Shown piece by piece: positions 53,458 to 62,457 of a DNA stretch of 64,000 nucleotides. Each line of letters starts with the position of its first letter. Position 1 is the stretch's first letter. The position numbers and the translations under genes are program-made. A model generated the notes under the pieces. That model had not been told where the DNA came from, made no database searches, and saw only the letters and a list, made by a program, of their open reading frames with translations. Source of the DNA: [Leptolyngbya] sp. JSC-1 (GTDB taxonomy: Bacteria; Cyanobacteriota; Cyanobacteriia; Elainellales; Elainellaceae); the NCBI GenBank assembly GCA_000733415.1, contig KL662191.1, positions 765,463 to 829,462 of the forward strand, read 5' to 3'.

Positions 53458-54261
53458 ATGACTGGGAAAAATCAATTGTTAAAAAGCGAATTGGATACCC
53501 ACCTACACTTGACTAGCGGCAGTCAGATGATTGGGAAAGTTCTATCGCCCGCGATTCGACTTTGGCTACGCTCGCAGGTTGAGGCAGTTGCCGTCCTGGA
53601 CTTTCAGATCGAAGGGCGCGATCGGCAGATTTTGCAAGGCATCATCCCACAGGTGGTCGTCCGAGCTGAACAGGTCGTTTATCAAGGACTGCACCTGGAT
53701 CGACTCCATCTAAGCGCCACCCAAATTCGAATTAATCTGGGTCAAGTCTTGCAGGGAAAGCCATTGCGGTTGCTTCAGGTCGTTCCAGTGCAGGGAGAAG
53801 TTAACCTAACCCAAGCAGATTTAGAGGCATCTCTGGCTGCCCCCCTTCTGAAGCAAGCATTAGCCGAAATTCTGCAACGGATTTTGCAGCAAGCCCCCAG
53901 CACCGAGTTTCCCGACTTGGCCCTCCTGCAAGCGGCTCCAATCCAGTTACAGCAGCCCCAGCTTTGGCTCCAGTCCAATCGCCTATGCCTGATTACCGAA
54001 GTCAGCACAACCTCTGAGCAGCGATGGCAAATTAGCCTCAACACCATGCTTCAGCTAGTTCAACCCTCCTGTTTCCAGTTAACCGAGCTAGAGCTGCAGT
54101 ATGCTGCGATTGATCCAACCACCGGAATTCAGACAGCCCCCACCCTACTCCAAGAACGGGCTCTGGAAATCGACCTCGGCCCAGAGGTCAACCTACACCA
54201 GCTCCAAATCGAGACCGCAGGCATCACCTGTCGGGGGCAAATTAATGTTGTGCCTGGATGA
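53458..54261 (+). CDS. DUF2993 (LmeA-family) domain protein
   Basis: 267 residues from ATG 53458 (a TTG at 53443 is in frame). The pattern LSPAIRLWLRSQVEAVAVLDFQIEGRD, PQVVVRAEQVVYQGLHLD and VNLTQADLEASLAAPLLKQAL matches DUF2993, a lipid-binding, TULIP-like fold known from LmeA of mycobacteria and common in cyanobacteria. No signal peptide was seen. The role here is unknown. Confidence 0.85.
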   Translation: MTGKNQLLKSELDTHLHLTSGSQMIGKVLSPAIRLWLRSQVEAVAVLDFQIEGRDRQILQGIIPQVVVRAEQVVYQGLHLDRLHLSATQIRINLGQVLQGKPLRLLQVVPVQGEVNLTQADLEASLAAPLLKQALAEILQRILQQAPSTEFPDLALLQAAPIQLQQPQLWLQSNRLCLITEVSTTSEQRWQISLNTMLQLVQPSCFQLTELELQYAAIDPTTGIQTAPTLLQERALEIDLGPEVNLHQLQIETAGITCRGQINVVPG

Positions 54262-54423
54262 GGAGAGATAGAAGTCAGGAGTCATGAGATAGCAACCAGG
54301 ATATGAGGTGGGGAAAGTCCTGATGCTTCCCTGAATTCTGCTTTCAAATTAGGCCACGACGAAACAAACCAGGCCGATCACCTACACTCGTCAAGCTCCT
54401 TCTAGCTTCTAACTCCTGACTGC

Positions 54424-54771
54424 TTAAAAGTTATTTTTCAGAAGCGACTCAAACTCTGCCCGGAGTGCATCTAGGTCTGCTACCCTAGCCACCAGTAGAT
54501 TTTGGGTGCCAGCATCCCTGAGGCGCTGTTTCCAGTGACCGATTTGTTCAGCGTTGTTGAGCCAGAAGTTAATTACGGTATCAACAACTTGGTCTAGATG
54601 CCAACCGCGTCGCATTGGTAGCGATTCAACCGATTCGATGAAGGCATCCAGCGTACATTGGTAGGTGCCCAAGTATTCGGCTCCAGGATGGGGATGGGCT
54701 TGAATTTCCTGCTGATGGTTAAAAAAGGATAAAACTGGGGATACGCCTACAATTTCAAACGAGTACTTCAT
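54424..54771 (-). CDS. Conserved hypothetical protein
   Basis: 115 residues, soluble, with beta strands first (KYSFEIVGVSPVLSFFNHQ) and helices later (FIESVESLPMRRGWHLDQVV, DLDALRAEFESLL). No known family recognised. It is convergent with DUF2993 and divergent from the PrsW-type gene. Confidence 0.7.
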   Translation of the reverse strand: MKYSFEIVGVSPVLSFFNHQQEIQAHPHPGAEYLGTYQCTLDAFIESVESLPMRRGWHLDQVVDTVINFWLNNAEQIGHWKQRLRDAGTQNLLVARVADLDALRAEFESLLKNNF

Positions 54772-55020
54772 ATCTAACTCCGATCACGAGCAGCTAGGTC
54801 GGTAGAACACAGCAACCGGAAGGAATTGAATTGCAGCAAGTAAAAAATATTTTGAGCAATGCTAACAAGAGTTTCTGTTATCTACTTGATCCTTAAGTCT
54901 TATTTTCAATTCTGCCGAAGGTACCTATAGAGGGGGGAGGCAGTTATTCTAAGTACTATTTGAATCAAGCAGTCTTGAGTCAAATAGCTTTGAGTCAAAC
55001 GGCACGAGTGGACATGGTGC

Positions 55021-56286
55021 ATGGTGCAGAGTGATCTATTGAAACTGGCTCAACAGGGTGATCCAGGCGCAATTGCTCGCTTGCTTAACCGGAATCTGCA
55101 GCCGCGAGGCGTCACGGCCAAAGTACTGCTGCGGGACCAATGCTTGAAAATCTTACTGTCTTCGGACCGTCCGCTAGAGCAAAAGGCTTTTTCTCAGTTC
55201 ATTCAGCAATCCATCGACCGTCTGGGCACCAGCAACATTAGTTTAGTCAAGCTCTATAGCCAACAAACCAGCGAAGGAGTTCCGGCCTGGGCCTACGAGT
55301 TTGTACCTGCCAGCAGTAAATCCCAACTGATCGTTGCCAATCCTGCTGCCAAAAGTACGCTAGCCATTGTCAAGCTGCGGACCGAAAGTCAGGAATTCTG
55401 GTCATCGCTGCGCACCTTTCAGTTAGATTCCATCTTTCCCTATCGAGATGTTTTGAGTGTAGACCTCTACCGCAGCAATACAGTGCGTCTGTTGCTTTTC
55501 CTGGGGCTGTTTCCGCTGATTATTAATTTGATTGCCGAACAGGCCAGCATAGAACAAATGGCTTGGTTGATTGGCATTTACTATGCGGCAATCTGGGGCG
55601 TTGTACTCTACAACCTGATCAAGCCTGTGCAGTTTTCCTGGGGGCGCACATTGAAGTGCGTGCTATTCACAACTGTGATTGGCATTCCGCTGCTGTTGTT
55701 TTTTCAGCAAGTGCCGCCGTTTCGCGCCCTGTACGGGGCAATTAACCAGGGGCTAGTGTTTCGCCTGCTTGGGTTCGTACTGGGCGTGGGGTTGCTCGAA
55801 GAACTCTGCAAGGCACTGCCCGTGTATTTGCTGCTGTACCGATCTCAGAAACTGCAAGACCCACTTTCGGCCGCCTTCTATGGTGCAATGTCTGGACTAG
55901 GGTTCGCGATTGCCGAAGGAGCGGCCTATTCATTTCGTTATGCGGTGGGTCTATCGAAAGGCCAACTAGGTCTGGGAGCCTATGTGGCTGCCAACACAAT
56001 TCGGTTTGTGTCGCTGCCGTTGTTTCATGCGATTTTGGCCGGGATTGTCGGCTATTTTATTGGCCTAGCCGTGATTAACCCTTCTCGCCGCAGCGCGCTT
56101 TGCTTCATTGGTATTGCCATTGCCGCCACGTTGCACGGCCTCTACAACACCTTTGCTGGCGGCATTCCCGGTCTCCTGATCATCGGATTTACAATTTTGC
56201 TGTTTGTGACCTATCTACGCCGTTGCCAACAGCTCGTTAGCGAAATGCAGCAAGCAGAGCGAAACTCTCGCAAATCACCGGAATAG
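55021..56286 (+). CDS. PrsW-type intramembrane protease
   Basis: 421 residues. An N-terminal soluble part (about 1-140) is followed by eight or so membrane segments. Protease motifs are present: EELCKALPVYLLL (the E-E-x-x-K signature), GLGFAIAEGAAYSFRY and FHAILAGIVGYFIG (His). In PrsW such Glu and His residues act in site-1 cleavage of an anti-sigma factor. The N-terminal domain (LAQQGDPGAIARLLNRNL) is seen in many cyanobacterial proteins before transmembrane domains. No sigma factor lies near. Confidence 0.9.
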   Translation: MVQSDLLKLAQQGDPGAIARLLNRNLQPRGVTAKVLLRDQCLKILLSSDRPLEQKAFSQFIQQSIDRLGTSNISLVKLYSQQTSEGVPAWAYEFVPASSKSQLIVANPAAKSTLAIVKLRTESQEFWSSLRTFQLDSIFPYRDVLSVDLYRSNTVRLLLFLGLFPLIINLIAEQASIEQMAWLIGIYYAAIWGVVLYNLIKPVQFSWGRTLKCVLFTTVIGIPLLLFFQQVPPFRALYGAINQGLVFRLLGFVLGVGLLEELCKALPVYLLLYRSQKLQDPLSAAFYGAMSGLGFAIAEGAAYSFRYAVGLSKGQLGLGAYVAANTIRFVSLPLFHAILAGIVGYFIGLAVINPSRRSALCFIGIAIAATLHGLYNTFAGGIPGLLIIGFTILLFVTYLRRCQQLVSEMQQAERNSRKSPE

Positions 56287-56329
56287 CAACTCCATCCACC
56301 TATCTACTTATTCACCCATCCACCCATAG

Positions 56330-57151
56330 CTACGCCCCTCGCCACAGCCCCATGGCCAAGCTGATCAACAGCAGCGTACCAAACCCCAATCGGTACCAGA
56401 CAAAAATCCAGGTGTTGCGGCGCTGCAAATAGCGCAGCAGCCAGGCAATCGAAAGGTAGGAAAATACAAAGGTTGAGACAATCCCAGCTAGCAAGACGAG
56501 AATGCTATCAATATTGCCAAACGCTTTGCCAGATTGATATAGGGTAGCAATCGTCAGGGTGGGAATACCCAGCAAAAATGAGAACCGGGCAGCGGTCTGC
56601 CGCTCTAAACCTAAAAACAAGGCGGCAGTTAGGGTTGAACCAGAGCGAGAGGCACCTGGAAATAGCGCCACCATTTGTCCCAGCCCTACCAGAATTCCGT
56701 CTTTAATTCGCAGACTGTCAAATCCCCGTTTACGGCTGCCAATATTTTCAGCCAATCCGAGCAGAATCGCCATGATGATCGACATCACCGCAATCACTCC
56801 AATGCTTTCCGGCAACATATCCTTGAGCACAAAGCCACCGAGCAGGGCTGGAATCGTGCCAATCATAATACCGACCAGCAGTTTCCACTCTTCCCGTTTC
56901 CAGTCCTGATGACGAAAGGCATCCCATGCCCCCAGCAGCATTTGCTGCAGGTCGGACCAAAAATAGAGCACAACCGCGATCACGCTGCCGAACTGAATCG
57001 CATCCACAAAGTATTTCTGCCCGACCGTGGACCAACCCAAGGCTTTGGTAAACACCAACAGATGGGCGGTGCTGCTAATGGGCAAAAACTCGGTGACACC
57101 TTGGACTAGCCCCAATACAATCGCTTGAAATAGATTTTGAATTAGATCCAC
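56330..57151 (-). CDS. uppP: Undecaprenyl-diphosphatase
   Basis: 273 residues, eight membrane helices. Recycles undecaprenyl diphosphate for cell-wall synthesis (also called BacA). Motifs are LGLVQGVTEFLPISSTAHLL and FPGASRSGSTLTAALFLG, the two catalytic loops. Full length. Confidence 0.96.
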   Translation of the reverse strand: MDLIQNLFQAIVLGLVQGVTEFLPISSTAHLLVFTKALGWSTVGQKYFVDAIQFGSVIAVVLYFWSDLQQMLLGAWDAFRHQDWKREEWKLLVGIMIGTIPALLGGFVLKDMLPESIGVIAVMSIIMAILLGLAENIGSRKRGFDSLRIKDGILVGLGQMVALFPGASRSGSTLTAALFLGLERQTAARFSFLLGIPTLTIATLYQSGKAFGNIDSILVLLAGIVSTFVFSYLSIAWLLRYLQRRNTWIFVWYRLGFGTLLLISLAMGLWRGA

Positions 57152-57228
57152 AGTCTCACCTGAAATACCGTTTGCATCGGAGCTATCTTACCGGAGTTTT
57201 CTGAATCAACTACATCGATTTACAGCGT

Positions 57229-57354
57229 TTTACAGCGTTTTTCACTCATGTAAGGTATGGGGTGTGGGGGGGCTTCGCCCCCACGCAGGGGTTTACAGCG
57301 TTTTTCACTCATGTGAGGTATGGGGGCGTGGGAGCGAAGCCCCTACGCTGGGGC
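57229..57354. repeat. 63-base direct repeat, two copies, with GC-rich hairpins
   Basis: TTTACAGCGTTTTTCACTCA begins each copy (57229 and 57292), followed by TGTRAGGTATGGGG and a hairpin of GTGGGGG and CCCCCAC type. A truncated third start (TTTACAGCG) lies at 57219. A separate repeat-poor stretch with GGGATATAG then leads to the next gene. Confidence 0.88.
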
Positions 57355-57634
57355 AGTGCCCCAGCACCCCGTTTTTCGTACTTCACTAGCCTGAAAAAAG
57401 GCTGTATCTAGCTGGTTTCATCATCACTAAACCAGACTGGGGATTTCCGAAAGTGTTGCTCTATCAGCTTAGAGGTTGGCTCCGGATTTGCCCAATCCCT
57501 GGAACCGGTTCTTCAAGAAATTTTTATTCCTGCCCGTTAGAAATTCAGTGAACGATTAAATTCGTTCTAACGTTAATATTGAAAGAATCCCCCCCTGGGG
57601 GATATAGCTGTGGTATGTTAAAAAAGGTGAACTG

Positions 57635-58414
57635 TTGTTAATAAATCCCTTGTCTTCCTATTCTCCTCCTAAGCCGCTTTATTCAACCTCCTTAGATTCC
57701 CGATTAGAGCCGTTAGTTGATACGCCGTTAGAAGAGCCGTTAACAGGTCCGCTGATTGCCTCATTGGGCAAGGCTGAAGGGCAACAAATTTGGCTAGTTT
57801 TCGCTGCTGCTGCCTTTCTAGTATCGGTGCCAGTTTTTGTGCAAGCTCCGCTAGTGAGGTTATTCCCCTGGATCAGTTTTATTAGTACGGCTGGCTGGCT
57901 GTGGTTGAGCGTGCGGTTGAGGCAGCAGCCTACCCTAGCTTTGTGGGGAGACCTGCTGCTGGGGTTCAGTTGGACTTGGCTGGCGGGTGCGGTTTACTGG
58001 GGTTGGTTTCGCTGGGAACCGCTGATTCATTTGCCGATTGAGGCAATGGGATTACCGTTTGCCGTGGTGGGGTTGCTGCAAGGACGCAATCGAATCGGAC
58101 ATTGGTTCTACTTGGGTTCTCTGTTTGGCACCATCATGACCGATGTTTACTTTTATTTGGTGAATTTAATCCCTTACTGGCGGCAGTTGATGCAGGTCGA
58201 GCCAAGTTTAGCGTCAACTGTATTGCGAAGTGCGGTCAGTCAGGTTCAGACCCCTTGGGGAATTGGCTGTGCTGTTGGGTTGATTGGCGTGCTGCTGGTT
58301 GTTGGTTTGGTACCACTGCGTTCACCTCAGCTTCATTGGTGGGCTTTTGGTGGTGCCGTACTTAGTACACTGCTAGTCGATGGATTATTCTGGTTAGGTG
58401 CGGCAGTGGTTTGA
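57635..58414 (+). CDS. DUF3120 membrane protein
   Basis: 259 residues, about six membrane helices. VFVQAPLVRLFPWISFISTAG, LLLGFSWTWLAGAVYWGWFRW and HLPIEAMGLPFAV, with WFYLGSLFGTIMTDVYFY, match the cyanobacterial DUF3120 family. The start is a TTG at 57635 with AAGGTG about 5 bases upstream. Function unknown. Confidence 0.85.
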   Translation: MLINPLSSYSPPKPLYSTSLDSRLEPLVDTPLEEPLTGPLIASLGKAEGQQIWLVFAAAAFLVSVPVFVQAPLVRLFPWISFISTAGWLWLSVRLRQQPTLALWGDLLLGFSWTWLAGAVYWGWFRWEPLIHLPIEAMGLPFAVVGLLQGRNRIGHWFYLGSLFGTIMTDVYFYLVNLIPYWRQLMQVEPSLASTVLRSAVSQVQTPWGIGCAVGLIGVLLVVGLVPLRSPQLHWWAFGGAVLSTLLVDGLFWLGAAVV

Positions 58415-58676
58415 CTAAGGCTATGATTGGGAGTATTCCCACCCATTTAGGCACTCGGTTGGCGGTGGGTGTCGCGTGTTTGTACGGACAGATGAAGGGT
58501 CAGCGATTTAAAGCTGAGTTTAAGACTGCGAAACTTAATGATTAACCCGGAGTTCATTCAAGGCTGAGGCTTCTTATAATCTTTTAGGTGGATAACCTTT
58601 GAGTGAGGGGCGAATGCTCACTGGCGTCTTCACGAGTCGGGATGCATTATTAGGGCAACGCAAGTGGTTTTAGCCT

Positions 58677-59696
58677 GTGGTGACTACACAACCTGTTCCC
58701 CACCTAATTTTGCGAACTGAGTCAGGTAGTCGTTATCTGTCTCTGATAGGCAGCAACTGTTGGACCTTTGGCCGCGGAGACGACAACAACTTTGTCCTAC
58801 CCGATCGCTGGATTTCTCGCAACCATGCGATGCTGCAACGAGTAGAAACCGGTGAATTCTACTTAATCGATATGGGCAGCCGCAACGGTTCGTTTGTCAA
58901 CGGACGACGAGTTAGCGTGCCTGTAACCCTGCAAAATGGTGACCGCCTTACTTTTGGTCAAACCGAACTGGAATTCTATGCGCCTGAGATTGATCCCCTT
59001 TCAGATGCTTCGATGGGTGGCATCGACTCGCAGGAATTTACGGCAACGGCAACCCTGCATGTTCGTCGCTTGATCTCAGTACTGGTCGTAGATATCCGCA
59101 ATTTCACGGGGATGACTCGACAAATTGATGAAAATACGCTCTCAGAGGTGATTGGCACGTGGTTTCGCTGTGCCGGCGATATCATTCGGGAGTATGGCAG
59201 TTGGGTAGATAAGTACATCGGTGACGCGGTCATGGCCGTGTGGATCCACGGTGCCCAGCGGGTGACGCCAGAGGAAATGATCCGAATTGCCCATGCCCTC
59301 AGCGCTCTACAAAAAATGACAAGTCAACTACACGAGCGCTATCCTCTGCCATTTCCCCTTAAGGTTGGCGCAGGGTTGAATACCGGCTATGCAATGGTGG
59401 GCAACACGGGTACCGGTGACCGTCCTGACTACACGGCTCTCGGCGATACCGTCAATGCAGCCTTTCGGCTCGAATCAGCCACTAAACAAATTGGAGTTGA
59501 TGTGGCGTTCGGCGAAACCACTTATCAGTATCTCAAGGAGGCTGGATTGCCTCCATCCCTGTTTCAGCAGCATGAAGTAGAACTGAAGGGATTTGACGGC
59601 CAAACGGTCACCTATGCGGGTTCATTTGACGAACTGGATGCCTTTCTTAATTCGATCAACACTAGCCCAGTAGAGAAGTTGTTGGGCGGCAAGTGA
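58677..59696 (+). CDS. FHA-domain class III nucleotide cyclase
   Basis: 339 residues, GTG start. An FHA domain (about 10-100: FGRGDDNNFVLPDRWISRNH, GSRNGSFVNG) binds phospho-threonine. It is followed by a class III adenylate/guanylate cyclase domain (about 135-320). Metal Asp residues lie in VVDIRNFTGMT and YIGDAVMAVW; GLNTGYAMVGNTG and DYTALGDTVNAAFRLES give the transition-state Asn and Arg. The protein is soluble, so cAMP (or cGMP) synthesis may respond to Ser/Thr phosphorylation, possibly by kinases like the one at 13612. Confidence 0.93.
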   Translation: MVTTQPVPHLILRTESGSRYLSLIGSNCWTFGRGDDNNFVLPDRWISRNHAMLQRVETGEFYLIDMGSRNGSFVNGRRVSVPVTLQNGDRLTFGQTELEFYAPEIDPLSDASMGGIDSQEFTATATLHVRRLISVLVVDIRNFTGMTRQIDENTLSEVIGTWFRCAGDIIREYGSWVDKYIGDAVMAVWIHGAQRVTPEEMIRIAHALSALQKMTSQLHERYPLPFPLKVGAGLNTGYAMVGNTGTGDRPDYTALGDTVNAAFRLESATKQIGVDVAFGETTYQYLKEAGLPPSLFQQHEVELKGFDGQTVTYAGSFDELDAFLNSINTSPVEKLLGGK

Positions 59697-59802
59697 GCTG
59701 AGCTGATGGACAGACAACTGGCTGCTGGCAGCTAATCGCGATTGCAAAATCAAGCTAACAAGGTTAAAAACCAGCGAAATCAACACAGATTAAGTTGATC
59801 AA

Positions 59803-59910
59803 CTTAAGTCGATCAACATGATTAATTTGAAGATCCGTAGTGCCAGCGTCTCGCTGGCGCAGGCAAGATGTCCGCACTACATCTACCGTTTAATCAGGTT
59901 GACCTTCTTA
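59803..59910 (-). repeat. Dispersed hairpin repeat, copy 3 of 3 (reverse)
   Basis: Read on the minus strand it runs AAGGTCAACCTGATTAAAC to GTAGTGCGGACATCTTGCC, then the complementary GCGAGACGCTGGCACTACGG, closing with a TTGATC-containing tail like copy 1. It has the best-preserved stem of the three. Confidence 0.92.
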
Positions 59911-60021
59911 AAAAGATTAAAAAAGGAGAGATGAGTAAACTCTTCCCCCCTTCTTCTGAATTTTGAGTCTGCGAACTTTTCTGTGTCCGTTTGTGGCATC
60001 GTCTATTCATTGCTGAAGCAT

Positions 60022-60135
60022 GGGCTAGTCCAGCAAGTCCACTCTTATACTTGCGTTCCCGCAGGGTAGGACTAAGCTCCTTGTCTAGTCTGCTGCAGAC
60101 TTCCCAACTAGCCCACCGTTAACGCGCCGGTGGGC
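60022..60135. other. Candidate structured RNA or attenuator with alternative hairpins
   Basis: On the plus strand GGGCTAGT (60022-60029) pairs with ACTAGCCC (60107-60114), enclosing small hairpins (60050-60065, 60088-60100) and a 5-bp helix (60036-60040 with 60069-60073). The GCCC of the right arm also belongs to GCCCACCG (60111-60118), which pairs with CGGTGGGC (60128-60135). The two helices cannot coexist. No frame explains the segment. It lies downstream of rpmA (minus strand); no T-run follows, so it is not a plain terminator. Confidence 0.45.
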
Positions 60136-60214
60136 AATGAGGCAGCCAGACAATCGGTTGACACAAAATTCCGAACAGACTGGAAATTTGTCAGCCGTTG
60201 CCAAAAGTCTCAGC

Positions 60215-60481
60215 TTAAGCTGAAGCAGCGACTGGGTAGACACTCACTTTCTTGCGATCTTTGCCTTTGCGCTCGAAAGTAACTACACCGTCCACTAGAG
60301 CAAATAGCGTATCATCACTGCCACGACCAACGTTCACACCAGGATGAAACTTGGTTCCCCGTTGCCGTATCAGGATATTGCCAGCCTTGACTACTTCACC
60401 ACCATACCGCTTGACGCCCAATCGCTGGGCATTTGAATCTCTACCGTTGCGAGTACTGCCTGTTCCTTTCTTGTGAGCCAT
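60215..60481 (-). CDS. rpmA: 50S ribosomal protein L27
   Basis: 88 residues: MAHKKGTGSTRNGRDSNAQ, GNILIRQRGTKFHPGVNVG and the C-terminal KGKDRKKVSVYP are diagnostic. The N-terminus reaches the peptidyl-transferase site. It follows rplU by 100 bases in the standard order. Confidence 0.97.
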   Translation of the reverse strand: MAHKKGTGSTRNGRDSNAQRLGVKRYGGEVVKAGNILIRQRGTKFHPGVNVGRGSDDTLFALVDGVVTFERKGKDRKKVSVYPVAASA

Positions 60482-60581
60482 ATCAACCTCTACTGATCTG
60501 CCTTTACTAATTTTACTAATCTACATTGCCACACCCGGTTGGGCTGCCTATGCTTGACAGTCGTGCTTGACAGTCGGGAAA

Positions 60582-60989
60582 CTAGCTTTCAGCCTCTTCC
60601 ACTTCCGCAGGTGCAGATGCAGTCTCGGCTGTAGCTGGTGCTGCTGATGCAGCTTCGCCTGCCACCACGGCTCCGTTTAGACTAATGGAGTTGATCATGA
60701 GGCGGGTCAGCTCTTGACGGTGTCCTTGCTTTTTACGGGTTTTCTTCTTTGGACGCATCTTGTAGACAATAATTTTGCGACCGCGAAGATGCCGCAGTAC
60801 AGTTGCTTCGACGGTAGCTCCATCGACTAGCGGTTGACCCACAGAAATATCGCCATCGTTGTCTACAAATAGAACCCGATCAATCACAAGCGAGTCATCT
60901 TCGTCCGCTGCCAACCGCTCAACGTCATAAAAGCGGCCCGGCTCCACGCGCAACTGCTTTCCGCCGGTTTCAATAATTGCGTAAGTCAT
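60582..60989 (-). CDS. rplU: 50S ribosomal protein L21
   Basis: 135 residues: YAIIETGGKQLRVEPGRFYD and KIIVYKMRPKKKTRKKQGHRQ are typical of bL21. An acidic Ala/Glu tail of about 25 residues extends past the core. It binds 23S rRNA. The upstream 5-prime region contains a strong hairpin (61115-61144) that could belong to a leader. Confidence 0.96.
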   Translation of the reverse strand: MTYAIIETGGKQLRVEPGRFYDVERLAADEDDSLVIDRVLFVDNDGDISVGQPLVDGATVEATVLRHLRGRKIIVYKMRPKKKTRKKQGHRQELTRLMINSISLNGAVVAGEAASAAPATAETASAPAEVEEAES

Positions 60990-61114
60990 GATTTCCTCAA
61001 GGGTGCCGTACAGGTAGCTTAAGAGTCAAATGCTTTAACTGCAAAATTCTCTTAGCATTTGCCAATTTCAAAACCTGATCCGAGCAATATAAATGGCCAG
61101 TAAATCATCGTAAC

Positions 61115-61144
61115 GAACGGAGCCGCAAGGCGTCAACTCCGTTC
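61115..61144 (-). other. Hairpin upstream of rplU
   Basis: GAACGGAG and CTCCGTTC form 8 pairs, with an inner GCC-GCAA-GGC helix (GNRA-type loop) readable on the plus strand. It lies 126 bases upstream of rplU and 30 bases beyond the Rrf2 stop. It has no U-run. It may be part of an L21 leader or the 3-prime end of the Rrf2 transcript. Confidence 0.5.
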
Positions 61145-61173
61145 AAGGCAGGAAACGAACCCAAGAGACCCGA

Positions 61174-61614
61174 TCAAATAATGAAACTCGTTGATTCTCC
61201 TTGAGCCGCCTGCCAACTGCGGGCATCGTAATACAGCTCGGCCAAGGTAATGCTGTAGAGAGCTTCGCGCAATTTTTCGTGGAGCTGTCGCCAGAGAGTG
61301 AGGGTGACCCAATCTTCAGCTTGGTCGGCTGGGGTATGGCGGGCTAGGGGTTCAATAGTTTCTCCAACCGCTTCGAGGATTTGCCCCAAAGAAATCTGCG
61401 CCGGTGAGCGGGCCAAACGGTATCCCCCTTGAGCACCCCGAATCGATTCCACAAGTCCAGCCCGTCGCAGTTCAATCAGCAGTTTTTCCAGATAGGGCGC
61501 AGGCAGGTCTTGCCGGAGTGCAATTGCTCTGACCGATGTGGGCTGAGAGTTGGGCTGAAGCGCCAAATCGAGCAATGCTTTGACACTGTAATGTCCTTTT
61601 GTCGTTAACTTCAT
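61174..61614 (-). CDS. Rrf2-family transcriptional regulator without Fe-S cysteines
   Basis: 146 residues from ATG 61614 (MKLTTKGHYSVKALLDLAL, the classic Rrf2 start; an upstream ATG at 61635 would add 7 residues). Winged helix with LPAPYLEKLLIELRRAGLV and GGYRLARSPAQISLGQILEAV. The protein contains no Cys, so it cannot hold the Fe-S cluster found in IscR or NsrR through the usual ligands. It must sense something else or act as a plain DNA-binding protein. It shares the strand with rplU. Confidence 0.92.
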   Translation of the reverse strand: MKLTTKGHYSVKALLDLALQPNSQPTSVRAIALRQDLPAPYLEKLLIELRRAGLVESIRGAQGGYRLARSPAQISLGQILEAVGETIEPLARHTPADQAEDWVTLTLWRQLHEKLREALYSITLAELYYDARSWQAAQGESTSFII

Positions 61615-62067
61615 GAATCGCCATTTTGGGGCCAATTGTCAGACTCGATGCTGAGACCAGCGCACTACCAGACTGCGCTATCAAATTGATTTTGGCATAG
61701 GTATTTGGGTCCTTACATCTATCGACTGCTTAGGTTCATCGCAACTCTTGTGGTTTCACAAGATCTTCCGACCTAAATGGTTGTAATTAGATTTTTAAGG
61801 GATTTAACGAATTCGATATGACTATTAATAGAAAAGGATCGTCAACTAATCACGAATTGCTATTGCGTCACCTAAACGAATCGAAAATCAGAAAAACCAC
61901 CAGTGATTTCCCTTACTATAAACTAGATGAAAAAGTTTCCTCCTCAAGGTAGGATAGTTTCAAAGCTGACTTCAATTCAGCTAATTAGATTGGTTAACGA
62001 GAACCATTCGGTTATCAGTAGACGAATCCACCGCAGCAATTTTTTGTAAATAGTTCGACTCAGGCTA
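61615..62067. other. Intergenic region between divergent rrf2-type and AbrB genes
   Basis: 453 bases, AT-rich, with no coding frame seen. It must contain the promoters for both regulators. An AGGTAGGATAG stretch lies near 61947. No repeat or strong palindrome recognised. Confidence 0.5.
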
Positions 62068-62457
62068 ATGACTAAAAAGAAAAAAAACGAGCCTCTAACC
62101 GGAGAAGCTCTATTGGCTAAAGTGAAGCAGCTAGAACACCTCAGTAAAGAAGAAAAGGCAAAAGAATGCGGCTACTACACCATTACAAAAAATGGAGTAG
62201 AACGTGTGAATATGATGAAGTTTTACAATGCGCTTTTAGAGGCGAAAGAAATTGAGCTAGATGGAAAGCCAAGCAGCAATGGTCGAGGAGGACGCAGCGC
62301 CAGTTATCGCATTACGGTGCAAGCAAATGGTAACTTGCTGATTGGGGCCGCTTACACAAAGCAGATGGATCTGAAACCCGGAGATGAGTTTGAGATTTCC
62401 CTCGGACGGAAGCACATTCGCTTAAAGCAAATCGATTCGGAATTGGATGAAGATTGA
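62068..62457 (+). CDS. AbrB-like transcriptional regulator (cyAbrB)
   Basis: 129 residues. N-terminal helices (ALLAKVKQLEHLSKEEKAKE, CGYYT) and a C-terminal AbrB-type swapped-hairpin domain (YRITVQANGNLLIGAAY and MDLKPGDEFEISLG). cyAbrB proteins are present in nearly all cyanobacteria and regulate carbon and nitrogen genes and nucleoid state. ATG 62068 is the start. It is divergent from the Rrf2-type gene. Confidence 0.94.
   Translation: MTKKKKNEPLTGEALLAKVKQLEHLSKEEKAKECGYYTITKNGVERVNMMKFYNALLEAKEIELDGKPSSNGRGGRSASYRITVQANGNLLIGAAYTKQMDLKPGDEFEISLGRKHIRLKQIDSELDED

Noticed and set aside
60022..60135. tRNA, tmRNA or RNase P RNA
   Set aside because: No T-loop, no CCA end, no tmRNA start motif and no rnpB core was recognised; only its own helices support it.
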